Shown here: positions 56,145-63,850 of the stretch, piece after piece | Layout of the letters: each line of letters opens with the position of its first letter | Position numbering within the stretch: the first letter of the stretch is position 1 | Assembly: GCF_022549675.1 (NCBI RefSeq) | Contig: NZ_JAKZGR010000020.1 | Location: 1-64,000, forward strand | Length of the DNA: 64,000 nt | Direction: 5' to 3' | From: Belliella kenyensis | GTDB taxonomy: Bacteria > Bacteroidota > Bacteroidia > Cytophagales > Cyclobacteriaceae | Position numbers and translations under genes: made by a program | The notes under the pieces: model-generated | Databases searched by the model: none | Told to the model about the DNA's origin: nothing | The model's input: only the letters and a program-made list of their open reading frames with translations

Positions 56145-59126
56145 ATGCAAAATAATCTAGAACACATCAACATCTTCAAAGCTCTTTTCAAAGCCCGTGA
56201 AGATGTGTTTGCCATTCGTTGGGAGAAAAACTCCAAATCAGGCTATATGCCAGCCTATTTTTATGACCCTTATCGTTTTCGGGCACATAAAATGAATGGT
56301 GGAACATTTCAGAATTTCACTGAAAAGTCGTATCTAAAACTTACAGATGAACAGATTCAAAAGCATTTGGACGGCTTTCATCATATTGGAATTTATCCCT
56401 TACTGCAAGACAATTCTACTTGGTTTTTAGCAGCTGATTTTGACAAAGCCAATTGGCAAAATGAAGCGATTACTTTTCTGAACGCTTGTAAAGAAAATGC
56501 AATTCCTGCCTACTTGGAGCGTTCCCGTTCAGGAAACGGTGGACACGTTTGGATATTTTTTGATAAACCCTATCCAGCAATAAGAAGTCGCAAAATATTC
56601 ATTTCAATTTTAGAACAATCGGGTGCATTTTCAATGTTTGACAAAAGTTCAAGTTTTGACAGATTGTTTCCCAATCAAGATTTTCTTTCAGGTAAAGGTT
56701 TTGGAAATCTGATTGCTTTGCCGCTTTTTAAACCAGCTTTTGAATTAGGAAAAAGCTGTTTTATCAATCCCGAATCATTTGAACCTATCGCTGATCAATG
56801 GGACTTCCTGAAAAATATCAAAAGAGTTTCCACAAATCATTTAGACGAACTATATGATGCTTTAAAACCGTCAGTGCAGGCATTAAAGTCAGGTGTTGAA
56901 TCTAATACTTCGGTAGTAAAAAACGGCACACTCAGCATTTCTTTAAACAATAATGTAAGACTAAGCCGAATCGGATTAACACCTACTTTGATTAATTTTC
57001 TGAAAGAAGAATTGAATTTTGCCAATTCCGAATTTTTTATCAAAAAGAAATCAGGCAGAAATACTTATGAAACAGCCCGTTATTTTAAACTGATTGAAGA
57101 AACTGAAAGTGAAATTTTCATTCCTCGCGGGTTTATCGGAAGGCTATTACGCTTTTGCAAGGAATCACAAATCGAATTTGAATTTGTTGATGAAAGAAAG
57201 CTAAAACCGTCTATTCCTTTTTCGTTTAATGCTGCTTTGCGAAATCATCAACTAGATGTAATCGAAACAGTTTCTAAAAAAGATTTCGGAGTAATAGTTG
57301 CACCACCCGGTTCAGGAAAAACTATTATTGGGCTAAAAATAATTGCGAACAAAGGACAACCTACCCTTATTATTGTTCACCGAAAACAACTATTAGAGCA
57401 ATGGACAGAACGGATTGAAGCATTTTTAGGTATTCCGAAAAGAGATATTGGCGTTATTGGTCAAGGGAAGTCAAAAATCGGCAAACATATTACTCTGGCA
57501 ACGATTCAAAGTTTGCCCAAACAAATAGAATTTGTTCAAAATCAATTCGGAACTATCCTTGTGGACGAATGCCATCACGTTCCTGCCGAAACATTCAGAA
57601 GCACAATTGAAAAATTACAAGTTTACTATCTGTATGGATTGACTGCAACCCCTTTCCGTAAATACAGTGATGGGAAAATGATTTTCACTCATTTGGGAGA
57701 AATCATTGCCAATATTCAATCTGCTGAAATTGAAAATTATAAACAGGCTAAAATCATCATCCGCAACACGGAATTAGATGTTCCATACAACTCCAAGACA
57801 GACAGTTTTGAAGCATTATCAAAAATTTTGGTTCACGATACCACCCGAAATAAACTGATTTTGGAAGATGTGAAAAAAGAACTGAATCAAGGAAAAAAGG
57901 CGGTTATCATAACCGAGCGTAAAGAACATATTGACACGCTGTATTTGTTTCTTAAACAATCTTATGAAGTAATTGCTCTAAGCGGAGAAGATTCAGAAAC
58001 TTCCAAAAAAGCTAAATGGAAAATATTACAAGAAGGTAATTTTCAGGTTTTAATTACCACAGGGCAATATTTTGGAGAAGGAACAGATTTACAAAACATA
58101 AACTGTTTATTTTTGGTATATCCATTTTCTTTTGAGGGCAAACTAATTCAATATATCGGCAGAGTGCAACGCTCGGAAATAAATCCTACTATCTACGACT
58201 ACAGAGATTATAAAATTGATTATCTCAATAAGCTTTTCCTGAAACGCAATACTTATTATCGAAAGATTGACAAGCAAGCAACTTTATTTGATGAGCCAAA
58301 GGATGAAATCATAACTTCAAATCACATTTTAACTATAGAAAAGAAAATTAAAGTTTCAATTGAGGAATTGGAGTTTTATTATGGAAGTGTAGCGTTCAAA
58401 TATACTTTAAATGAGATGAACACGACTCTTGAATTCCAAGTTGAAAACATTGAAATGAGACCAGAATTTGAGGTATTAAAACCCTATTTCATCAAAACAT
58501 TAAAATCAAAGAATATTACTGTAGAAATATTTGCCGAGTTTGAAAACGGAAAATTGGTTTCTCAATTAGCTCTATCAACTGACATTGACCGTATCAACAA
58601 AGAGGTGATTGAGGGCGTGAAATTTCAATTTCTGAATAAAGGATTACTCAAGCAATTCACTCCAAAAAAGCAAAACATTATTACATCTGATGAATTACAA
58701 GAGCAGGGTAAATTTTTTTCAAATGCAGAAGAGTTGTTGAATGAAATTCTCAAAAACAAACAATACAAACATTCACGACACATTCAATATTTAGCAGACA
58801 AACACGAAAATCAGGTAATGAAAATTCGTTTTGTGTTGAACCCATTTTCATTCGTATTTCTGCTTTCAGGTGAGCAAAATTATTTTGTTGTTTTGGAAAC
58901 CTTGGACACAGAAGAAGCAACATATATTTGGCATACTCTAAAAAATAAAGCATCTCTAATTGAAGAAGTAAAACAAATTGACAACCAACTAAGCATTATT
59001 AGAGAAAAAGGAAGACAGACATTTTTAGAAAATAGTCCTGACAACTTTACAAGAATTATACACGACTATTCGGACAATAAAAAAGGTTTTATAATATGGA
59101 AATCAGCAATAGAAGAACTAATCTAA
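56145..59126 (+). CDS. TOTE-type archaeo-eukaryotic primase fused to an SF2 helicase
   Basis: A 993-residue protein starting at MQNNLEHINIF. Residues about 15-240 form an AEP primase domain of the kind found in TOTE conflict systems: catalytic D98/D100 in WFLAADFDKANW, H134 in RSGNGGHVWIFF, and the third motif in GKGFGNLIALPLF. A second part from about 360 is a superfamily 2 helicase: APPGSGKT (386-393), LVDECHH (473-478), GLTATPFRKYSDG (498-510), then the C-terminal RecA domain with TGQYFGEGTDLQ and YIGRVQRSE. The last ~250 residues match nothing I recognise. Primase plus helicase suggests synthesis or remodelling on invading nucleic acid. Confidence 0.92.
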   Translation: MQNNLEHINIFKALFKAREDVFAIRWEKNSKSGYMPAYFYDPYRFRAHKMNGGTFQNFTEKSYLKLTDEQIQKHLDGFHHIGIYPLLQDNSTWFLAADFDKANWQNEAITFLNACKENAIPAYLERSRSGNGGHVWIFFDKPYPAIRSRKIFISILEQSGAFSMFDKSSSFDRLFPNQDFLSGKGFGNLIALPLFKPAFELGKSCFINPESFEPIADQWDFLKNIKRVSTNHLDELYDALKPSVQALKSGVESNTSVVKNGTLSISLNNNVRLSRIGLTPTLINFLKEELNFANSEFFIKKKSGRNTYETARYFKLIEETESEIFIPRGFIGRLLRFCKESQIEFEFVDERKLKPSIPFSFNAALRNHQLDVIETVSKKDFGVIVAPPGSGKTIIGLKIIANKGQPTLIIVHRKQLLEQWTERIEAFLGIPKRDIGVIGQGKSKIGKHITLATIQSLPKQIEFVQNQFGTILVDECHHVPAETFRSTIEKLQVYYLYGLTATPFRKYSDGKMIFTHLGEIIANIQSAEIENYKQAKIIIRNTELDVPYNSKTDSFEALSKILVHDTTRNKLILEDVKKELNQGKKAVIITERKEHIDTLYLFLKQSYEVIALSGEDSETSKKAKWKILQEGNFQVLITTGQYFGEGTDLQNINCLFLVYPFSFEGKLIQYIGRVQRSEINPTIYDYRDYKIDYLNKLFLKRNTYYRKIDKQATLFDEPKDEIITSNHILTIEKKIKVSIEELEFYYGSVAFKYTLNEMNTTLEFQVENIEMRPEFEVLKPYFIKTLKSKNITVEIFAEFENGKLVSQLALSTDIDRINKEVIEGVKFQFLNKGLLKQFTPKKQNIITSDELQEQGKFFSNAEELLNEILKNKQYKHSRHIQYLADKHENQVMKIRFVLNPFSFVFLLSGEQNYFVVLETLDTEEATYIWHTLKNKASLIEEVKQIDNQLSIIREKGRQTFLENSPDNFTRIIHDYSDNKKGFIIWKSAIEELI

Positions 59127-59202
59127 GCCAACCCACAGGTGTAAGCACATTTGCAATTACTCACGAATTAATTATTCATTTTGGTGTTCGTGAACTTCGT
59201 TT

Positions 59203-59241
59203 CGCACAAGCCAACGCACAGACCAAAAATTGCAAAAGAGC
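59203..59241 (+). repeat. 39-bp imperfect direct repeat, right copy
   Basis: Matches 53061-53099 at 32 of 39 positions, same orientation. Begins just 77 bases after the primase-helicase stop. Confidence 0.75.
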
Positions 59242-59264
59242 TTCCACCTTTACCACCCGAGAGA

Positions 59265-59282
59265 AAAATTATTTTTTAAAAT
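59265..59282 (-). repeat. 18-bp AT-rich inverted repeat, right arm
   Basis: AAAATTATTTTTTAAAAT, exact reverse complement of 52999-53016. It is followed after 13 bases by the palindrome at 59296. Confidence 0.8.
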
Positions 59283-59295
59283 CCCTTCCCTCTAA

Positions 59296-59313
59296 TCCCG
59301 ATAGCTATCGGGA
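59296..59313. repeat. 18-bp palindrome, copy 2
   Basis: TCCCGATAGCTATCGGGA, identical to 52971-52988. Confidence 0.9.
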
Positions 59314-59436
59314 TAAAACAGCCAACACACCAGACAAACAGACAGAAACCAGAAACTAATAAAATGACTGGCAAAAAACAGAAATACAGCGACTTGACAA
59401 TGATGGAGGACAGAAGGCCAGCTTACACACACACGT

Positions 59437-59550
59437 TTGGCGCAATGGCGGGTGAAGTGGTTAATTGAACATTCTACCTCGCATCAATCCCGATAGCCAT
59501 CGGGATGGTGTATTGACAGTTTTGAGCTCCGAAATCCGCCACTGCGCCAA
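59437..59550. repeat. long imperfect hairpin with a nested palindrome
   Basis: TTGGCGCAATGGCGG (59437-59451) and CCGCCACTGCGCCAA (59536-59550) are inverted at 14 of 15 positions across 84 bases. Near the apex lies the palindrome variant TCCCGATAGCCATCGGGA (59488-59505). The shape resembles a folded recombination site (attC-like), but no integron integrase or attC core is evident. Confidence 0.65.
59488..59505. repeat. 18-bp palindrome variant, copy 3
   Basis: TCCCGATAGCCATCGGGA differs by one base from copies 1 and 2 and lies in the loop of the hairpin at 59437-59550. Confidence 0.85.
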
Positions 59551-59731
59551 GCGCCAAAACGGTCTACTAGACTACGACATTGATTCTAGATTGTAAAATT
59601 CAGACTTATGAACCTCGAAACTTTAGAACTTGTCCTATATATCAGAAGCTTGCCTCAAACGGGATTGATTTTTTCCAAATTAATAGAAAAATCATCAAGT
59701 AAATTCTGAACGAACCATAGAGATTAGGGTC

Positions 59732-59926
59732 AAAACTTTTGCTTTTATGTAGTATCCTTAGTCCACTTGGTCTATACCTTTTCGAAAACAACGGCTACAT
59801 CATTGCTTATGCCATCACCCTAGCACTACTATCACTAGGCAAACCAAGCCCTGATCGAATGGTCCGTCTCATGAGATTAAAAGGCGAGGAAAGAGAGCGG
59901 GTGATTAGGATCAAGACAAGGGAGGA
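59732..59926 (+). repeat. 195-bp direct repeat, right copy (DR-R)
   Basis: Identical by eye to 52530-52724. Immediately upstream the sequence is unrelated to the membrane-protein gene; immediately downstream a TGA closes the frame. Confidence 0.95.
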
Positions 59927-59930
59927 GTGA
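59732..59930 (+). pseudogene. 3' fragment of the duplicated membrane-protein gene
   Basis: Keeps the last two membrane helices and the Arg-rich tail (63 codons, ending REE then TGA) of the gene at 52234, with no start, promoter or N-terminal half. The intact copy ends REES. This fragment is probably the original genomic 3' end, displaced by the island. Confidence 0.85.
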
Positions 59931-59946
59931 GTTGAATGGTTCTATT

Positions 59947-62631
59947 TTAGAATCTAAATCCAACTTGAAAGACTACTTGTCTAGGCCTTAACAAAACAGA
60001 CTGGGTGCTAAGCACAAACGTATCAAAATTATATGTATCAAAACTATTGTTATTCAACAAGTTCAAAAGCTCGAATTTAAAATCAAGCCTTTTTTGATCC
60101 AATTTATATTGATACACTAAGTTTAAGAAATTGTTCTGAAAAGAAGCATTTGGATTTCCAGAGTTTTTATTCCCAAAATGCTCCCATGTAACCAAAATAC
60201 TGTGATTTTCAACAGGAAAAAACTCTATATTGGAAAATATCTGCAAGAATAGTAAAGCGGGAAAAGTATTTTCGTTTGTACTATTTTGGATTGAGGTTAA
60301 AGAAAAATTATTTCTCAAAGCAAAATATTTTTTTGGACTATATGAAAGTTCAATTTTCGGACTGAAGGTGAGCTGGGAAAAATCTATTAGAGATGAATTT
60401 AAGGTTTGTTGAAAAGAGCTTTGCTGTATAAATCCAGAAAAAGTAGCTACTGTATTCAGCTCTAAAAAATGCTTACTTACACGCATATTCCATGAATGAG
60501 ATTTTTTAAAATTCTCTTGATCGATCATTGATAAAATATTAATTCCTCCCTCAAGAATTTGATTTTGTGCTATTGTGTTTCTTTTATCAAGACTGAAATT
60601 GTATGCCAAAGTCGAAAACAAAGAGTAAATAGGATTTTTATAAGATAATGCTCCACCAAATTTAGTAGAAATAGATTCAGGAACAGCTGTATTTTTAATT
60701 GTCAAAAGACGAAAGTTTCTAAGGATAAGACCAGAATAATTTTGCGCTATTCCTTGAAAATTATTCTGCCTATTAATATTTAATCTTGCACTTAATTTAC
60801 CAGTAATAAAGTAATTGACAACAATACTAGGCTGAAAAACAAGTTTTGAAACTTTCAATTGATTGGTATCTGAAAGTCCATTGACATTGATATTAAAATA
60901 GTGAATTGGTGCATCAAGGTTTACCCTCCAGTCCTTCTCCCTAAATAGAAATTGACTTTTGACAAATGGTGAAAATTCCAGTCTTGAGAGATCATTACTC
61001 AATCTATTCGAATAATTACTAGTATCAATTCCGGTTTCATGTTCTAGCATACTATCCATTCTTTCAGATTGAAAATGGAAGCCTGATTGAGAACTCAGCG
61101 TCCATGATTTGGATAATTTTCGAACTATACCAATAGAGTTTATAGTTTTCATCGTTTGACTTACAACTCTTTGTGAATTAAGAACATCAGTATCTAACTC
61201 TGTATTAAAAACATTTGCTGAAAGATTGAAGTCTTGATTTTTTGAAACCAAACCAACAAAAGAATTTACATCTATCAAACTGCCCTTTATTTTGATAAGT
61301 GTTTTAAACTGATTCTCCAATTGAAGCAAGGGCATACGTCCACTTTGATAGATATCTCTTTGATTGAAATTTATTATACCTCTATCATCTAAGCGACTTA
61401 TTTTCACTCTTGCATTATTCTTCAAAAAATTATCTTTCACATTTTTTGTAAAAGAAATCTCTGAGTCTACACTACTCCTTTTAAACCTGTTATCTACTAT
61501 TTCATGAATTGATATTGTATCAATTGGGAGAAAAAACTCACTTTTTGAAAATGAAAACTCCGAATTAGCATCTCTTACCAATGAAGCTATCAACCTTATC
61601 TCCAAATCCTTTTTTGTTTTGAAAAGGGCATTACTTGAAATTAATTTTGAATCATTGAACAGGTACCTTTCCCTTGGAATGTTACTTAATTGTATTCTAG
61701 AAATTTCAGCCCAAGGGTCAAGATCCATTTTCATGTCCATGTTCTTTAAATCTTCTAAACTCAATGTTTCCAATTGAACACCTAAATTTTGACCTGTATT
61801 ATTAGCTTGAACCACATTAATCATTTGAAAATCAGAGCCAAAAATCATGGGGTTTAATTTCCCTTGGTATAAAAATGGTGAACCACCAATGCCCAATGAA
61901 GCTACTCCTAACCATATATTCTTGCGTTTCAACTTGATATTTAAAGAAGTTCTATCAGAAAAAATTAAACTATCAAAAACTCTAATCGGTTGATGATTCT
62001 CTAAAACTTGAACCGACTCAAGAGCTTCAATAGGAAGGTTATTGCTTGCAAGGTTATATTTACCTTCTAAGAGATTCAATCCATCAATGTAAAAATTTTG
62101 AATAGATCTTCCCTCATATTGAATTCTGCCATTGGCATCTACTTCAATCCCAGGCAGCTTTTTTAACACATCACTCAAAAGCCTGTCATTAGGAGAAGTA
62201 TAGCTACCTAAATCATAGGTTAGAGTGTCATTTTTGAAACTGATCGGATTTTTCACTGCTTTTATAGAAAACTCCTCTAGTTCTTGTATTTGTGGAATGA
62301 CTTCAACATTTAATTCCTGACTTACATTTGATATGCTTACAAGGGTATCCTTTATGGTCATAGACCTAAACATTACCAAAATACTGTCTAATGAGCTTTT
62401 ATCAACATAAATTTTAAACAACCCCATATCATCAGTAACATCAAAATTCAATGTAGCTTGAGAAAATGGGTCTTTGACCAATACGTTTACAAACTCCATA
62501 GGCTGCTGAGTAGGTTGAACAACAACTTTACCGCTGATGAATGTTTGACCTATAAGTCTTTGTTGGAAAAAGGACATTATAAAAATCAATAAAAAAAAGA
62601 TTCTTTTGAAACCACCCATCAAACAAAACAT
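59947..62631 (-). CDS. TonB-receptor-like outer-membrane protein, GLPGLI-associated
   Basis: An 894-residue exported beta-barrel. After a signal peptide (ending around LIGQ) come a carboxypeptidase-regulatory-like domain (FISGKVVVQPTQQPMEFVNVLVKD) and a plug-like part with LSDVLKKLPGIEVDANGRIQYEGRSIQNFYIDGLNLL. The rest is a barrel ending VVFQVGFRF with the C-terminal Phe expected for outer-membrane insertion. No TonB box is evident. Last gene of the minus-strand unit behind the GLPGLI gene. ATG 62619 is an alternative start. Codon use is AT-rich and the barrel part is poorly recognisable. Confidence 0.82.
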   Translation of the reverse strand: MFCLMGGFKRIFFLLIFIMSFFQQRLIGQTFISGKVVVQPTQQPMEFVNVLVKDPFSQATLNFDVTDDMGLFKIYVDKSSLDSILVMFRSMTIKDTLVSISNVSQELNVEVIPQIQELEEFSIKAVKNPISFKNDTLTYDLGSYTSPNDRLLSDVLKKLPGIEVDANGRIQYEGRSIQNFYIDGLNLLEGKYNLASNNLPIEALESVQVLENHQPIRVFDSLIFSDRTSLNIKLKRKNIWLGVASLGIGGSPFLYQGKLNPMIFGSDFQMINVVQANNTGQNLGVQLETLSLEDLKNMDMKMDLDPWAEISRIQLSNIPRERYLFNDSKLISSNALFKTKKDLEIRLIASLVRDANSEFSFSKSEFFLPIDTISIHEIVDNRFKRSSVDSEISFTKNVKDNFLKNNARVKISRLDDRGIINFNQRDIYQSGRMPLLQLENQFKTLIKIKGSLIDVNSFVGLVSKNQDFNLSANVFNTELDTDVLNSQRVVSQTMKTINSIGIVRKLSKSWTLSSQSGFHFQSERMDSMLEHETGIDTSNYSNRLSNDLSRLEFSPFVKSQFLFREKDWRVNLDAPIHYFNINVNGLSDTNQLKVSKLVFQPSIVVNYFITGKLSARLNINRQNNFQGIAQNYSGLILRNFRLLTIKNTAVPESISTKFGGALSYKNPIYSLFSTLAYNFSLDKRNTIAQNQILEGGINILSMIDQENFKKSHSWNMRVSKHFLELNTVATFSGFIQQSSFQQTLNSSLIDFSQLTFSPKIELSYSPKKYFALRNNFSLTSIQNSTNENTFPALLFLQIFSNIEFFPVENHSILVTWEHFGNKNSGNPNASFQNNFLNLVYQYKLDQKRLDFKFELLNLLNNNSFDTYNFDTFVLSTQSVLLRPRQVVFQVGFRF

Positions 62632-62677
62632 ATGAAATCTTACTACTCTCTTAAACGCCTCCGTTCAAGTAATTCAA

Positions 62678-63478
62678 TCATTTTTCTATGAAGTTGATAT
62701 TTTTTCCTTTATTCGTAGTGATTCTAGATTTTGCATTTGAATCCAAAACCGTCTGGTTACCACTCATCTCTAGCTTTTGAAGGGGATTTTTATGGTAATC
62801 CAGTCTTAATTTAATGAATTGATCTCTAGTTACTTTGATTTGTTTCCTAGATAAATTAGGAACTACTGTTCCATTGGTCAATTTGATATTAGAAACTAAT
62901 TCAAACAAGTAATGCTCTTCGGAATCTGATATCCTTACTATTAATCCTGGCAAGCCTGAAAAAACAAATGGGCCTTCATTATAAGGAATAGATTCTGCAA
63001 ACCAAGCTGTATAGTTTCTTCCAGCATAAGTAGTGATTGCTTTTTGCACTTTTAGTTCACCAATAGTTTGATGTTCATTAACTATTTCCCAAATTGGCTT
63101 TTCATTCTCAAGTAAAGTGTAAACATAGCCATCAAAGGCAAAGTAATCAAAAACTTCTATAGCTTTTCCTTGCTTATGAATTTGGTATCTAAAAGTAGAA
63201 GGCTTTACTGGAAGTGGACTACCAAAAAAAACTTGGGGATCAGTCCCTATTTTCTCATGATAACTTGCCAAAGTGTCTAAAATAAAATTATTAAAACCTT
63301 TGAAAACACTTTCCCTTCCATTGGTCATAAGAATCATTTGTTCAATTTTCTGTTCTTCAGGGTTTGTTACATCTAGCTTATAGCTTAATTCATAAACAAA
63401 CCCTTCAATATTAGATTGGGAATATCCAACAAAAGAGAAAAGGGTAAAAATGATTAATAAAAAAGATATTTTTTTCAT
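62678..63478 (-). CDS. GLPGLI family protein
   Basis: A 266-residue exported protein starting at MKKISFLL (63478), with a signal peptide through YSQ. It carries the family-naming motif as GLPGLI in FVFSGLPGLIVRI, near residue 170, preceded by YTAWFAESIPYNEGP. The family (TIGR01200-like) is confined to Bacteroidota, is exported, and is often adjacent to a TonB-receptor-like barrel, as here (47-bp gap). Function unknown. Confidence 0.93.
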   Translation of the reverse strand: MKKISFLLIIFTLFSFVGYSQSNIEGFVYELSYKLDVTNPEEQKIEQMILMTNGRESVFKGFNNFILDTLASYHEKIGTDPQVFFGSPLPVKPSTFRYQIHKQGKAIEVFDYFAFDGYVYTLLENEKPIWEIVNEHQTIGELKVQKAITTYAGRNYTAWFAESIPYNEGPFVFSGLPGLIVRISDSEEHYLFELVSNIKLTNGTVVPNLSRKQIKVTRDQFIKLRLDYHKNPLQKLEMSGNQTVLDSNAKSRITTNKGKNINFIEK

Positions 63479-63496
63479 GATTTTTTTAAAATTTAA

Positions 63497-63536
63497 AAGA
63501 AAACTCTTCTTGAGACAATTACATCTCAAGAAGAGC
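63497..63536 (-). terminator. hairpin attenuator between the peptide and GLPGLI genes
   Basis: CTCTTCTTGAG (63504-63514) pairs perfectly with CTCAAGAAGAG (63525-63535) around a 10-nt loop. On the minus strand it is followed by TTTTCTTTTAAATTTT. It lies 12 bases after the peptide stop and 26 before the GLPGLI ATG, so most transcripts would end here. Confidence 0.75.
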
Positions 63537-63547
63537 ATAATGAATAA

Positions 63548-63754
63548 TTATTCAGCACATTCTAATATTTCGTACCATTCAATGAGCTGCAAAGCTAGCT
63601 CATTGAAAGTATCGCCACAAAGCACAACGGTTGCATCACACATTTCATGTGTAACGCATCCACGATCTTCTACATCTTCAGACCCAATTGAAACAAAAGT
63701 AACTCCAAGACTTAAAGTCATTGCGAAGATTGATTTAAGAATAAGATTTTTCAT
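63548..63754 (-). CDS. small secreted four-cysteine peptide, 68 aa
   Basis: Starts at MKNLILKSIFAM (63754). A hydrophobic leader to about residue 22 is followed by a short acidic mature region with four cysteines (C33, C39, C46, C66) and a Trp-Tyr pair: DRGCVTHEMCD, VVLCGDTF, IEWYEILECAE. I know of no named family. It leads the operon with the GLPGLI and receptor genes and is separated from them by a strong hairpin, so it would be made in excess. Two disulfides, a metal site, or a peptide signal are possible. Confidence 0.7.
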   Translation of the reverse strand: MKNLILKSIFAMTLSLGVTFVSIGSEDVEDRGCVTHEMCDATVVLCGDTFNELALQLIEWYEILECAE

Positions 63755-63831
63755 AAATATAAAATTTGGTATTTTCAAAAAAAAAAAAAATGAATTATCA
63801 AATAAGAATTTTTCAAAATAAATTAAATACG

Positions 63832-63839
63832 TAGTTTTG
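63832..63839 (+). promoter_or_regulatory. -7 box for the right-edge gene
   Basis: TAGTTTTG, a perfect TAnnTTTG, 12 bases before ATG 63851. The leader would be only a few bases. Confidence 0.5.
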
Positions 63840-63850
63840 CGTATAAAAAA

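Larger units (their letters stand above)
52725..59731. mobile_element. 7-kb genomic island between 195-bp direct repeats
   Basis: Everything between the two 195-bp repeats is foreign to the surrounding gene order: five genes on the plus strand (XRE regulator, 114-aa protein, AlbA_2-KTSC protein, 105-aa protein, primase-helicase) flanked by about 0.5 kb of repeat-rich non-coding DNA on each side. Crossing over between the repeats would release a 7,202-bp circle and restore one intact membrane-protein gene. No integrase, transposase, tRNA or conjugation gene is present. A single (Campbell-type) crossover of a circle carrying 195 bp of the host gene would explain the layout; that is inference. 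Confidence 0.8.
59127..59731. other. right non-coding arm of the island
   Basis: About 600 bases of repeats: the right copies of the 39-bp repeat and 18-bp arm, two TCCCGATAG palindromes, and the long hairpin at 59437-59550. A 34-codon reading frame at 59364 shows no features and is not called. From 59560 to 59731 I see nothing further. Confidence 0.5.

Noticed and set aside
59096-59359. 87-codon open frame overlapping the primase-helicase end
   Set aside because: It reads through the 39-bp repeat and the AT-rich inverted arm; composition is not protein-like.
59364-59468. 34-codon open frame in the island's right arm
   Set aside because: No promoter or conserved features, overlaps the left arm of the long hairpin.
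52725-59731. Reading the island as a prophage, ICE or IS composite
   Set aside because: No structural, conjugation, integrase or transposase gene, and no tRNA target.
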